From assembly GCA_022793895.1 (NCBI GenBank), contig JAAWDS010000006.1, forward strand, positions 1-64,000: DNA of 64,000 nt, written 5' to 3'. The stretch comes from Provencibacterium sp. Lineage in GTDB: Bacteria; Bacillota; Clostridia; Oscillospirales; Ruminococcaceae. The translations under genes and the position numbers were made by a program. A model generated the notes under the pieces. It had not been told where the DNA came from, ran no database searches, and saw only the letters and a list, made by a program, of their open reading frames with translations. Shown one piece after another: positions 16,542 to 25,103 of the stretch (its first letter is position 1; each line of letters begins with the position of its first letter).

Positions 16542-17948
16542 CTATTTTTCTACGGACGGCAGCATAATAAGGACCGTGGTTCCTTGCTGCTCCTTGCTCT
16601 TAATCTCCAGTGTTCCACCGTGCTGGCTAATGATTTCATCGGCTACAGCCAGTCCAATCCCTGAACCGCGGCGTGTAGAATTGGCTTTATAAAACTTAGC
16701 TTTAATTTTAGGGAGATCGGCTTCGCTGATTCCGCAGCCGGTGTCCTGAATGGAAATGATTACCCGGCCGGGAGAAATCCCCACCTCAATCGTAATGGTG
16801 TCTCCAGGATTGGAGTATTTAATGGCGTTGTCTATAATATTGATGAACACCTGCCGCAACCGGTTGCGATCGCCATAGACCATTGCCAGATCGTCCGGCT
16901 CGTGGTAAATCAGCGTCATCTGTTCGCGTTTGATTCGTTCGGTAAACATTAGAACCGCGTCGCTGAGCTCAGCGATAATATCTAGGTGATCTTTGACCAG
17001 GTGGAAGCGTCCGCTTTGGATTCTTGAAAAATCTAAAAGCTCTTCCACCATCTGGGAAAGCCGCTCGGTTTCGCTGATAATCACGTGCATCCCTTTGTAA
17101 AGCAAGGCAGGGTCGGTCCCTTCATCGGTAGAAAGAGTTTCCGCCCAGCCCTTAATGGCGGTCAGGGGAGTACGCAGCTCATGAGAAACCGATGAAATAA
17201 AATCATTCTTCATCTTCTCCGATTGGCTGAGTTCCTCCGCCATGTCGTTGATGGTATCGCACAGCTCGCCGATTTCATCATCGTTTTGTTTTTTTAGACG
17301 GACGTTGAAATCCCCTTGCGCAATTCGCCGCGCCGTTTCGCCCACCTTGCCGACGGGCAGGACAATCGAATTGATAAAATAAGAGCTGGTAGTGATCACG
17401 AACAACAGGATGCACAGGCAAATAACGGTGATTAAGCTGATAAACAGGATGATCTGCTGATCGATCTTATTCAAAGAAACGGCATAGCGCAAAGCGGCAA
17501 TCTCTTCGGAAGAAACGGTAGAAAGCACCGTTACAGCCAACACGTTTTCGCCGTTTAGGCTGTAACGTGTTTCACCTGTACGCTCTCCTGCCAACATCGC
17601 CGATTCAAAATCGGGCATGAACATATTATCAGGCGGAGCAAAGCCGCTGGAGGTGATCACCACCCGGCCATCGGGACTAATCGCCATCAGCTCCATTTTG
17701 TCTTTATCCTCAAACCCCTCTACCAAACCGCGCACTTCGTTGGAATAGTCGGCAGGGGAGTTGGCGGCATAGGTTTCCAGCAGCGTGGTGTGGACGCTGG
17801 AACGCGAAAGTATTTCGGAGCGTACCGAACTATAGAAAAACGAACGAATAGCTATCGAAGAGATGATGATCACTGAAATCAAGATTAGGAGGATGGTGAC
17901 AAAGCTGTTTAAGATCCACCGGCGGGTTATTTTATTGCTGGCCACCAT
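16542..17948 (-). CDS. Membrane sensor histidine kinase
   Basis: 468 residues. First membrane helix at about 12-34, an extracytoplasmic sensor region of about 130 residues, second helix at about 168-190, HAMP domain (about 191-245), phospho-acceptor box SHELRTPLT (His near 260), N box NIIDNAIKYS, and G boxes DTGCGIS and GSGIGL. It is the partner of the response regulator 31 bases upstream. The stimulus is unknown. The lipoprotein at the head of the operon may take part in sensing (inference). Confidence 0.93.
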   Translation of the reverse strand: MVASNKITRRWILNSFVTILLILISVIIISSIAIRSFFYSSVRSEILSRSSVHTTLLETYAANSPADYSNEVRGLVEGFEDKDKMELMAISPDGRVVITSSGFAPPDNMFMPDFESAMLAGERTGETRYSLNGENVLAVTVLSTVSSEEIAALRYAVSLNKIDQQIILFISLITVICLCILLFVITTSSYFINSIVLPVGKVGETARRIAQGDFNVRLKKQNDDEIGELCDTINDMAEELSQSEKMKNDFISSVSHELRTPLTAIKGWAETLSTDEGTDPALLYKGMHVIISETERLSQMVEELLDFSRIQSGRFHLVKDHLDIIAELSDAVLMFTERIKREQMTLIYHEPDDLAMVYGDRNRLRQVFINIIDNAIKYSNPGDTITIEVGISPGRVIISIQDTGCGISEADLPKIKAKFYKANSTRRGSGIGLAVADEIISQHGGTLEIKSKEQQGTTVLIMLPSVEK

Positions 17949-17979
17949 TTTCCTCCTTTCTTCCGTAGAATACCGCTTA

Positions 17980-18675
17980 TTAAGCGTTCCACTTATACCC
18001 GAATCCCCATACGGTCACTAAATATTGCGGTTCGGAAGGCTTATCCTCAATCTTCATCCGTAGCCTACGGATGTTGACGTCTACAATTTTGACATCGCCA
18101 AAATAGCCTTCCCCCCAAACCTTGTTTAAAATCTCGCCGCGCTCCAGCGCGGAGCCGGGGTTGCTCATAAAAAACTCCATGATCTGAAATTCTACCTGGG
18201 TGAGATCGATCTCCTGACCGTTTTTGTGCAGGCTGCGGCTCTTTAGGTTCAGCACAAACGGGCCGCTGGACAGCACCGAGTTTTCTTCTGCGCGGCCGGC
18301 TACCATCGTTACCCTTCGGTGAATAGCATCGACCCGCGCAACCAGCTCGGTGGGGCTAAAGGGCTTGGTAACGTAGTCGTCGGCTCCCATCATCAAACCG
18401 CTGACCTTATCCATCTCTTGGCTCTTTGCCGATAAAAGAATGATACCGATCGAGCTGCTGCGCCGGCGGATCTCCTTGCAGACCTGAAAACCGTCGATGC
18501 CAGGCATCATAATATCGAGCAGCGCCACATCAAACGCACCGTTCTGTTCCTCAAAGATTCGCAGCGCTTCCTCTCCGTTTGGTACGTCGGTGACATCATA
18601 GCCCGCACGTTTGAGGTTAATCACCACAAATTCGCGGATGACGTCCTCGTCCTCTACCACCAATATCTTTTTCAA
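17980..18675 (-). CDS. OmpR/PhoB-family response regulator
   Basis: 231 residues from the chosen start. Receiver domain with acidic pocket VVEDED and phospho-acceptor Asp54 (LLDIMMPG), then a winged-helix DNA-binding domain with GEGYFGDVKIVDVNIRRLR. The start is placed at the TTG at 18675, eight bases after AGAGAGG, giving MKKILVVEDED. A longer in-frame ORF reaching 18717 would add non-homologous residues and overlap the lipoprotein gene. It is cotranscribed with the kinase. Confidence 0.94.
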   Translation of the reverse strand: MKKILVVEDEDVIREFVVINLKRAGYDVTDVPNGEEALRIFEEQNGAFDVALLDIMMPGIDGFQVCKEIRRRSSSIGIILLSAKSQEMDKVSGLMMGADDYVTKPFSPTELVARVDAIHRRVTMVAGRAEENSVLSSGPFVLNLKSRSLHKNGQEIDLTQVEFQIMEFFMSNPGSALERGEILNKVWGEGYFGDVKIVDVNIRRLRMKIEDKPSEPQYLVTVWGFGYKWNA

Positions 18676-18703
18676 TGGGTTCACCTCTCTATCTTTTTTC
18701 CTT

Positions 18704-20056
18704 CTACAGCAGCACAAACATTTCCCGTAGCTCCGCCTCGCTCAACTCTAGTTCGGCATTCTGCGTAGGGGGGATATATCCATAAAAACGGTAAAGTCCC
18801 TGGCTGGTTCCCAACAGGATCTGGTTGCGCTCAAAGCGATCCTGTGTATCATTGCGGGATACGCGGTTGATGCGCAGCAGCTCGTTGGAAAGATCGTTTA
18901 AGCTCTCACGGTATTCCACAAAATTCCATTGATTGGGGTTTCCCTCGGAAATGACCGTTACCCGATCCTCCCAGCGCTCCGGAATTTTAATTAGGTACCC
19001 GGCTTCCACATTGACACAAGCGTTGTAGACGGGGATCAACTCATTTTCTTTAAAAACGCTGAAGGTGGTCAAGTACATGGGTTCTCCATCCAGCTCATCG
19101 TAGATTTCATAACCCAAAAGAGGCCGGCTGGAAGGAACTTCAATTACACCGTCGTGATCAAGATCGGTGCTTAGGATCGGCTCCTGCCGCTGTGTCAACC
19201 GGAAATTGGCCGCCTGCTGTGCCGTTGGATCTTCGCCTTCCTGGGTATAAGTCTTAGCTAGATCGATTAACGGGATGAGGCTCCCTTTTTCGATGGAAAC
19301 GATCTCGGTCGCATAGGTGGAGCGATCCAGCAGCACATCCAAAAAAATGGCCTGTCCCGAACCGGATAGACGGCCAAAGAGCATCTGCTCAATGCTTTTG
19401 ATATCTTGACTGAGAGCCAGCGTGCCGGATGCCTCGATCCTTCCTGCCGGATCGGCCGTTATCAGCGTCATGCGGTTGCGGCGCATCGAAATGGTCACGA
19501 TGTCCATCAGACCGTCGTTGTCAAAATCTCGGATGATAAATTGGGAATAACGTTCATCGAACCGGGTATTGAGCCGGTTTTCTTCAAAGGTATAAATCGC
19601 CATCAGATTTTCTGAAGCATTTTCCGGCTGCCAGCCGATGATAATATTTTTGTATTCATTGGATTCAATATTTTCAAAGGTGATATAATCGACATCTCCG
19701 CTGCCTTCCCCTGACACATCATAAATGGAGGACCATTCGCCGTTTTGATAATCCAGAACGTTCATGCGCACCCCGCTATCCTCTAACCGGGGCTGGTAAA
19801 AAACAAGCGCCTCCTGCACGTCGTCGCCATCCACATCATAAAAAACGTAGGCCGACCGGTAAGAGCCGGAAAGAGGATATTTGAGCTGATAATTATCGGT
19901 CCCCAGCGCTGCGCTCAGCGCATGGTTTACCGCGGCCTGCTCTTCGGTCAGCTTAGGGGCGCGCATAAGCTCTTCAACGGTCGCCGGAGGTAAAGAGCAC
20001 CCTGTCAGGGAAAACAGAGATAAGCCGCTTAAAAAGGCGGCGAGAATGCGTTTCAC
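18704..20056 (-). CDS. Lipoprotein with calcium-type DxDxDG repeats, head of a two-component operon
   Basis: Predicted lipoprotein of about 450 residues: signal peptide MKRILAAFLSG..., lipobox SLTGC. Three acidic repeats, DVDGDDVQEA, DFDNDGLMDI and DLDHDGVIEV, resemble FG-GAP/VCBS calcium-binding blades, suggesting a beta-propeller-like extracellular domain. No catalytic motif is recognised. GTG at 20056 (or TTG at 20059) is preferred because AGGAGG lies 6-9 bases upstream; a longer ORF extends to 20092. The promoter is at 20109-20137. The downstream response regulator and kinase make it a candidate accessory sensor of that system (inference). Confidence 0.82.
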   Translation of the reverse strand: MKRILAAFLSGLSLFSLTGCSLPPATVEELMRAPKLTEEQAAVNHALSAALGTDNYQLKYPLSGSYRSAYVFYDVDGDDVQEALVFYQPRLEDSGVRMNVLDYQNGEWSSIYDVSGEGSGDVDYITFENIESNEYKNIIIGWQPENASENLMAIYTFEENRLNTRFDERYSQFIIRDFDNDGLMDIVTISMRRNRMTLITADPAGRIEASGTLALSQDIKSIEQMLFGRLSGSGQAIFLDVLLDRSTYATEIVSIEKGSLIPLIDLAKTYTQEGEDPTAQQAANFRLTQRQEPILSTDLDHDGVIEVPSSRPLLGYEIYDELDGEPMYLTTFSVFKENELIPVYNACVNVEAGYLIKIPERWEDRVTVISEGNPNQWNFVEYRESLNDLSNELLRINRVSRNDTQDRFERNQILLGTSQGLYRFYGYIPPTQNAELELSEAELREMFVLL

Positions 20057-20108
20057 CAACCAGCTCCTCCTCATCAATAACAATTGGAACAATAATAAAC
20101 CATATTAT

Positions 20109-20137
20109 ATCTTATCCCAATAGCCGGTAGATGTCAA
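20109..20137 (-). promoter_or_regulatory. Promoter of the lipoprotein-RR-HK-yqhQ-prmC run
   Basis: Minus strand TTGACA (20132-20137), 17-base spacer, TAAGAT (20109-20114). A second -10-like TATAAT overlaps just downstream. Confidence 0.75.
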
Positions 20138-20172
20138 TTGAAAAAAACGGAAGCAGGGTTCCAATTCCGGAA

Positions 20173-20207
20173 CAAAAAAATGCGATGCCCGCTCAAAGCG
20201 GCACCGC
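20173..20207 (-). terminator. Terminator after the XRE regulator
   Basis: On the minus strand GCGGTGCCGC pairs with GCGGGCATCGC (one mismatch, one bulge) around a short loop and is followed by seven T. Confidence 0.75.
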
Positions 20208-20298
20208 AAAAAATTCAAAATTATTTCTTTATTTTTCGATGTAAAAATGGTATGATAAACAAAACCCTGTAACAGACTCGCCGTACCCACGGAACAGG

Positions 20299-21012
20299 TT
20301 AGCGTTTCTTTTTGGGCGGCTGGTGATAATCAACGCGGCTTTCCGAATTTTGGATGAGGTTCAGCAGAGAGGAACTAAAAAGCGGGTAGCGTTCGGCAAT
20401 GATCTCGGTTGTCACATACAGCGGCTCGACATCCGAGAGAGCTTCCACTCCGCTGGCAGCGTCTCCCTCGGCAATCGCCGCCGCTTTTGCTTCGCACATC
20501 TGCATAGCCGCGTCCGCATAGCGGGAAGCCAACGCCTTGGGAAGCGAAAACATGGCCGGTTGATTCTTCGGATTTGTGGTGTGCACCACTCGGAACATGC
20601 GATAGACAGCAAGCATTAGAAAAGAAGAGACCTCCTGAAGCAGCTGCTTATTCCGCGACCGGGCCAGCAGGTCGAACAGGATATTTAAAGAATTGGCGAT
20701 CAGCTTTTTGTTCAGCACCGGAAGAACCCCGCCGTTCCAAACGTTTTCCTTCCCGGCGCTGTCCGGTTCGGGGATATCTTCCACGGTGATTTGAATACCG
20801 GCCCGGTCCGGAGAACGGCCAAGCAGATAGTCGCAAGAGACCTGGTAGTAATCGGCGCAGCGCCTTAAAAAATCCAACCCGCATTCGCGAATGCCTTTTT
20901 CATAGTGGGATAACAGCGCTTGTGAAATTCCCAGATCCGCTGCCGCCTGCTTCTGCGAGATCCCCCGTTCCTTGCGAATCAGAGTCAATACCCGTGGAAA
21001 ATCGGTGTTCAT
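20299..21012 (-). CDS. XRE-family helix-turn-helix regulator
   Basis: 237 residues from the ATG at 21012, which has GGGGG ten bases upstream; a longer ORF to 21078 starts inside the leader. N-terminal Cro/C1-type HTH (about 5-60, with ISQKQAAADLGISQALLSHYEKG) followed by a Ser/Pro-poor linker and a helical C-terminal domain of unknown role. It is a stand-alone unit with its own promoter and terminator. The target is unknown. The ISQKQ...LLSHYEKG form is common in Clostridia. Confidence 0.88.
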   Translation of the reverse strand: MNTDFPRVLTLIRKERGISQKQAAADLGISQALLSHYEKGIRECGLDFLRRCADYYQVSCDYLLGRSPDRAGIQITVEDIPEPDSAGKENVWNGGVLPVLNKKLIANSLNILFDLLARSRNKQLLQEVSSFLMLAVYRMFRVVHTTNPKNQPAMFSLPKALASRYADAAMQMCEAKAAAIAEGDAASGVEALSDVEPLYVTTEIIAERYPLFSSSLLNLIQNSESRVDYHQPPKKKR

Positions 21013-21194
21013 GCGTATCGAGCCCCCAAAATGATTGTTGAAAAGCGTAAACGGCTGGGCTTCTCGGATCTCTATCAAAAGAGACGGAGCTTTAGCTTGG
21101 CCGAAAAATATCCGTTTCCAACCGATGTTTTTTAATCGGCAGAGAAAAAGCCGCCCTTCCTGTATGGGCAGAAATTTTACTCCGCGTATATCCG

Positions 21195-21223
21195 ATTATA
21201 TTACAGCCTTCGCATTTTGTAAA
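21195..21223 (-). promoter_or_regulatory. Promoter of the XRE regulator
   Basis: Minus strand TTTACA (21218-21223), 17-base spacer, TATAAT (21195-21200). Confidence 0.75.
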
Positions 21224-21272
21224 GATCCTTTTTGGAAATTTGTCGGAATCTGTTAGAAGGAGGGAACTGTTT

Positions 21273-21938
21273 TTGTTAACCTATCGGGTTCATCTGCTGC
21301 GCCATGGCGTCACTTTAGGAAATAGAGAGGGCCGTTATATCGGAAGGACCGACGTCCCTTTGTGTGAAGAAGGGCGCAAGGAGCTCAATCGCCTCAAAGA
21401 ACGGTATGAATACCCGCAAGCCGACATGGTCTTATCCAGCCCGCTTCAGCGCTGCATGGAAACGGCGCGGATTCTTTATCCAGAGAGCTATCTGGAGTCC
21501 TGGGATGCGTTTGTGGAGTGCGATTTTGGGGAATGGGAAAACAAACGCTATCAGGAACTGCAAAACGTTCCAGGCTTTGCGGAGTGGCTGGCCTCCGGAC
21601 GGCACGCTCCTCCGGGAGGCGAGAGCGCAGAGGAGGTGACGCGCCGCGCGGTGGAGGGCGTTCACCGGCTTTTTCAGCGGATGATGGAGGACCGCCTGCG
21701 TTCGGTTGCGCTTATTACCCACGGAATGCTGATTTCAACATTGCTGCATGGAATGGGGCTTCCGAAGCGTCCGTTTGAACAGTGTGTCGTTGGCAGCGGC
21801 AGGGGATACACCGTTTTAATGACTCCGCAGATGTGGATGCGCGATCGCGCCTTTGAGATTTACGGCGTAGCGCCTTATGGGATGGAGGAAAAGGATATCA
21901 ACCGTCCATTGGAGGAGGTATTGGGTGAACGCACATAA
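21273..21938 (+). CDS. Histidine phosphatase (phosphoglycerate-mutase-like), possible CobC
   Basis: 221 residues from the TTG at 21273, which follows GAAGGAGGG. RHG catalytic motif at 10-12 (LLRHGVTLGN), the SSPLQRCMETA segment, an acidic ECDFGEWE, and a second catalytic His in LITHGM. This is the histidine phosphatase superfamily. It overlaps the cobalamin adenosyltransferase gene by 14 bases. That suggests alpha-ribazole-phosphate phosphatase (CobC) in cobalamin assembly, but other small-molecule phosphatases of the family look similar, so the exact substrate is not settled. Confidence 0.85.
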   Translation: MLTYRVHLLRHGVTLGNREGRYIGRTDVPLCEEGRKELNRLKERYEYPQADMVLSSPLQRCMETARILYPESYLESWDAFVECDFGEWENKRYQELQNVPGFAEWLASGRHAPPGGESAEEVTRRAVEGVHRLFQRMMEDRLRSVALITHGMLISTLLHGMGLPKRPFEQCVVGSGRGYTVLMTPQMWMRDRAFEIYGVAPYGMEEKDINRPLEEVLGERT

Positions 21939-22470
21939 TTCGCCCCGGACCGTCGGGCTGCTGCATATCTATGAGGGGAACGGAAAAGGGAAAACGACGG
22001 CCGCCATCGGCCTGGCCGTTCGGATGTGCGGCGTCGGCCGGAAGGTATTATTTACACAGTTTTTAAAAGGATGTCCGACCGCCGAGCTGGAGCCCATGCG
22101 GCGGCTAGGAATAGAGCTGCGGCGAACCGATCCCGTTCAAAAATTTATCCGGGCTATGAATGAGGAGGAGCGCAGAGAGTGCCGCCATAGCTGCCGGCAG
22201 GTGTTTGAGGCTGCGCGCCGGGCATTATGCGGCGGATCTTACGGGCTGGTGGTGTTGGATGAGGTTCTCGACGCGGTAAACGCCGGTATGCTGGAAGAGG
22301 AGGCGCTTCTGGAGGCGCTGAAAGCGCGCAGCGAGGGGACCGAGGCGGTTTTAACCGGACGCGCTCCTAGCGACAGGCTTTGCCGGACGGCTGATTACAT
22401 CAGCTACATAGAGGCCAGAAAGCATCCCTACCAGCAGGGGATCGCCGCCCGGCCGGGTGTGGAATATTAA
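21925..22470 (+). CDS. cobO: Cob(I)alamin adenosyltransferase
   Basis: ATP:corrinoid adenosyltransferase of the CobA/CobO/BtuR family, which attaches the 5'-deoxyadenosyl group to cobalamin. It is 181 residues from the GTG at 21925, preceded by GGAGGAGG. P-loop GNGKGKTT at 18-25, LVVLDEV mid-protein, and the C-terminal YIEARKHPYQQGI typical of the family. Translationally coupled to the phosphatase upstream. No other corrinoid genes are present, so this may serve salvage. Confidence 0.93.
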   Translation: MNAHNSPRTVGLLHIYEGNGKGKTTAAIGLAVRMCGVGRKVLFTQFLKGCPTAELEPMRRLGIELRRTDPVQKFIRAMNEEERRECRHSCRQVFEAARRALCGGSYGLVVLDEVLDAVNAGMLEEEALLEALKARSEGTEAVLTGRAPSDRLCRTADYISYIEARKHPYQQGIAARPGVEY

Positions 22471-22496
22471 AAATGTGGGAATGAAGGGAGAGGGGC

Positions 22497-23636
22497 ATGA
22501 AAATACGGATTACCGTGCTGGAGGGCGACGGAATCGGCCCGGAAATTGTGGGGCAAGCCCTCAAGGTACTAAAAACCGTTTGTGAAATCGGGAATATTGG
22601 CCTGGAGCTGGATAGCCAGCTTCTGGGCGGGGCGGCGATTGATAAAACCGGGGCGCCTTTGCCCGCAGAGACAATAGCAAGCTGCAAAGCCTCAGATGCG
22701 GTTCTGTTGGGAGCGGTGGGAGGTCCACGCTGGGATTCGCTTCCCTCGGATATCCGGCCTGAAAAGGGGCTGCTGGGGATTCGTTCCGAGCTCGGCTTAT
22801 TTGCTAACCTGCGCCCAGCGCGCATCTTTCCCGCGCTGCGGGACAACTCTCCGCTGAAGCCCGGCATCGCGGAAAAAGGGGTAGATCTGCTGGTGGTGCG
22901 CGAGCTGACCGGCGGTATCTATTTTGGCCGGCGCGGCTGTGAAATGGTGAGCGGAGAGCTCTCCGGCTTTGATGAGATGCGCTATTCTGAGCACGAAATT
23001 GAGCGGATTGCGCGGGTCGCGTTCGATTCCGCCCAGCGCCGCAGGAAGCATGTCACCTGTGTGGATAAGGCCAATGTGCTGGAATCCTCCCGGCTTTTCC
23101 GTCAAACGGTAGCGCGTGTTGCAGCGAACGAATATCCTGATATTGCTTTGCAGAACATGTATATAGACAACGCCTCCATGCAGCTTGTCAACAATCCTTC
23201 GCAATTTGACGTAATCGTAACGGGGAACCTGTTTGGCGATATCCTTTCTGATGAGGCGGCGATGCTGACCGGCTCCATTGGTATGCTTCCCAGCGCCAGC
23301 CTGGGAGCTTCAGGGTTCGGGCTTTATGAGCCGATTCATGGATCGGCCCCTGATATAGCCGGACGGGGGGTGGCCAATCCGCTGGCTACCATCCTTTCCG
23401 TCGCCCTTATGCTCAAGCATACGTTTGGCCTGCCTGAATATGCGAGAGCGGTTGAGGAGGCAGTCGAAAAATCTCTACAGACGCTGCGAACTCCCGATTT
23501 GCTGGAAGCGCAGGAGCGCAGCCTAGCCGGATATATCAGCGAAGCCTTCGGCGCCAAAAAAACGGTGATACAGGCCGGCACCGATGAAGTTGGGGATTAC
23601 GTCGTGCAGGAATTACGCACGCTCCTTGTGCGTTAA
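22497..23636 (+). CDS. leuB: 3-isopropylmalate dehydrogenase
   Basis: NAD-dependent oxidative decarboxylase of leucine synthesis. It is 379 residues. Motifs: [10 protein letters not shown] at the start, the ELTGGIYFG phosphorylation-loop region, [25 protein letters not shown], and [14 protein letters not shown] for the NAD site. leuA, leuC and leuD are not adjacent, which is unusual since they often form one operon. It begins 26 bases after cobO and may share its transcript. Confidence 0.95.
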   Translation: MKIRITVLEGDGIGPEIVGQALKVLKTVCEIGNIGLELDSQLLGGAAIDKTGAPLPAETIASCKASDAVLLGAVGGPRWDSLPSDIRPEKGLLGIRSELGLFANLRPARIFPALRDNSPLKPGIAEKGVDLLVVRELTGGIYFGRRGCEMVSGELSGFDEMRYSEHEIERIARVAFDSAQRRRKHVTCVDKANVLESSRLFRQTVARVAANEYPDIALQNMYIDNASMQLVNNPSQFDVIVTGNLFGDILSDEAAMLTGSIGMLPSASLGASGFGLYEPIHGSAPDIAGRGVANPLATILSVALMLKHTFGLPEYARAVEEAVEKSLQTLRTPDLLEAQERSLAGYISEAFGAKKTVIQAGTDEVGDYVVQELRTLLVR

Positions 23637-23682
23637 AATATGTTTAAAGGCTCTCCCATTATTGATGAAGGAAGTGATGTAG

Positions 23683-24642
23683 ATGAGCGTCCGTTCTAAG
23701 GTGAAAATCAACGCCCGCCGGGTGTTGTGGCAGAATTTTATCAAAGCGCTCATTGTAGTATTGATTCTGCTTTGCGTTTCTTTTCTTTTCTCGCTGTTTA
23801 TGATGATTGCCAATACGGCGTCGTCCGCCTTAGGGTATTTGGAGATTTTAGGAGATTGGAACTATCTGCTCTCGCCGTTGATTGTGTTCACCACCTTGCT
23901 GTTGCAGCTCATTCTGTTTTCTCCGCTGCTGATAGGCGCTTCCAAGTGGTTTTACCGTTTAGTGGGCAGCGAACCGGGGGATATCATCGATCTGTTCGAC
24001 TACTTTGCAGGTTTTAAAAATTATTTTGGATCGGTTTGGATGGAACTGAACCTGTTTGTGCGCAGCTTTTTTTATACCTTTCTTTTTACAGTGCTTCCGA
24101 TTCTGTTGATGGGAAGCGGGATAGAGCTTTTTAACGGTTTCTGGTCTCCCGAACCCATCCCTATGCCGGTAGCGACCGTTGTGGGAGGGATGCTGACCAT
24201 TGCCGGCGGAGTTCTGCTGGCCTTGGCAGGGATTTTCTCCTGGATTTTTCTCAAACGCTATGCGCTCTCCCGGTATCTTTATGCAGAGGGGGGCTGCTCC
24301 GTCCGGCGCGCCATTAAACAATCGGTATATTTTATGAGGGGGCGGAAGGCGGAGCTTTTCCTGTTTGATCTTTCCTATTTGGGCTGGCTTTTTAGCTGTC
24401 TGCTGGTCATCCCCGCTTTTTTTGTTGTGCCGTACTATATGAGTGCTAAGGCGCTCTATGCTAAGGTTATTATTGAATATGGCCAACGCGGAAATACCGC
24501 TGAGCCGCCGCAGGAACCTACTAAAGAATTTTCCTCGGATGCGTCCGTTCCAGATCCGGAACGGACTGGAACGGAGGCGCCGCCGGTCTATTCGGAGCCG
24601 GAAGAACCTTTTTCAGACGAATCGGAGACTCGCCAAGAGTAG
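23683..24642 (+). CDS. Polytopic membrane protein of unknown function
   Basis: 319 residues: a short basic N-terminus, about six hydrophobic segments between residues 20 and 265, and an acidic, Pro-rich cytoplasmic tail of about 50 residues. The middle region with RAIKQSVYFMRGRKAELFLFDLSYLGW resembles DUF975-type Clostridial membrane proteins, a weak assignment. GAAGTGATG-like Shine-Dalgarno upstream. It stands between leuB and the valS T-box. Confidence 0.75.
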   Translation: MSVRSKVKINARRVLWQNFIKALIVVLILLCVSFLFSLFMMIANTASSALGYLEILGDWNYLLSPLIVFTTLLLQLILFSPLLIGASKWFYRLVGSEPGDIIDLFDYFAGFKNYFGSVWMELNLFVRSFFYTFLFTVLPILLMGSGIELFNGFWSPEPIPMPVATVVGGMLTIAGGVLLALAGIFSWIFLKRYALSRYLYAEGGCSVRRAIKQSVYFMRGRKAELFLFDLSYLGWLFSCLLVIPAFFVVPYYMSAKALYAKVIIEYGQRGNTAEPPQEPTKEFSSDASVPDPERTGTEAPPVYSEPEEPFSDESETRQE

Positions 24643-24674
24643 GCGGCCGTTTCAGATATTTTTATGTTTTTCTC

Positions 24675-24703
24675 TTGCAATCAAAAATGTTCTGTGCTAT
24701 ACT
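24675..24703 (+). promoter_or_regulatory. Promoter of the valS T-box transcript
   Basis: TTGCAA (24675-24680), 17-base spacer, extended -10 TGCTATACT with TATACT at 24698-24703. Confidence 0.8.
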
Positions 24704-24709
24704 GGTCAA

Positions 24710-24970
24710 AATTCAATGAGGGAAAAGTGTTGAGTGAGAGAAGTAGATCCGCTGTGTGTTCCAGAGAGAAAACGGTTGGTGCGAGTTTTTGCATAGGCGG
24801 GTTGAAGTGTGGCTCATGAGCGCGGAAAGAAAAAGAAATTTGAGTAGAATCCGCCGGGTAGGACTCGTTACCGTCCTATTGAGCGTGCTTTGTTTCAAAA
24901 AGCAAATTTAGGTGGTACCGCGGAAAAATCCGTCCTAAACCTTTTGAGGTTTAGGACGGATTTTTTGCAA
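24710..24970 (+). promoter_or_regulatory. T-box leader controlling valS
   Basis: tRNA-sensing riboswitch. The T-box sequence AGGTGGTACCGCGG lies at 24910-24923. Stem I features are visible: AGTA (24752 region) opposite GAA, the AGAGAG element, and GGTTGGTGCGAG in the distal part. The specifier position after GAA reads GTG, a valine codon. The 3' part can form either the antiterminator with the T-box or the terminator at 24924-24966. Uncharged tRNA-Val would favour read-through into valS. Confidence 0.92.
24924..24966 (+). terminator. T-box terminator hairpin
   Basis: Perfect 18-bp stem from AAAAATCCGTCCTAAACC (24924-24941) around TTTTGA, ending in a run of T. It competes with the antiterminator of the T-box. 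Confidence 0.9.
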
Positions 24971-25103
24971 CTTACAACAACGCCTTCGTAAAGAACTGTC
25001 TTGGAGGAGGCTCGCAGGATCCTTGACGACGCGCCGTTATTGATAGATATGCCCAGGACCAGGCCAGTCCGGGGCATAGCGAACTTCAAAGGAGGAAAAG
25101 CAA

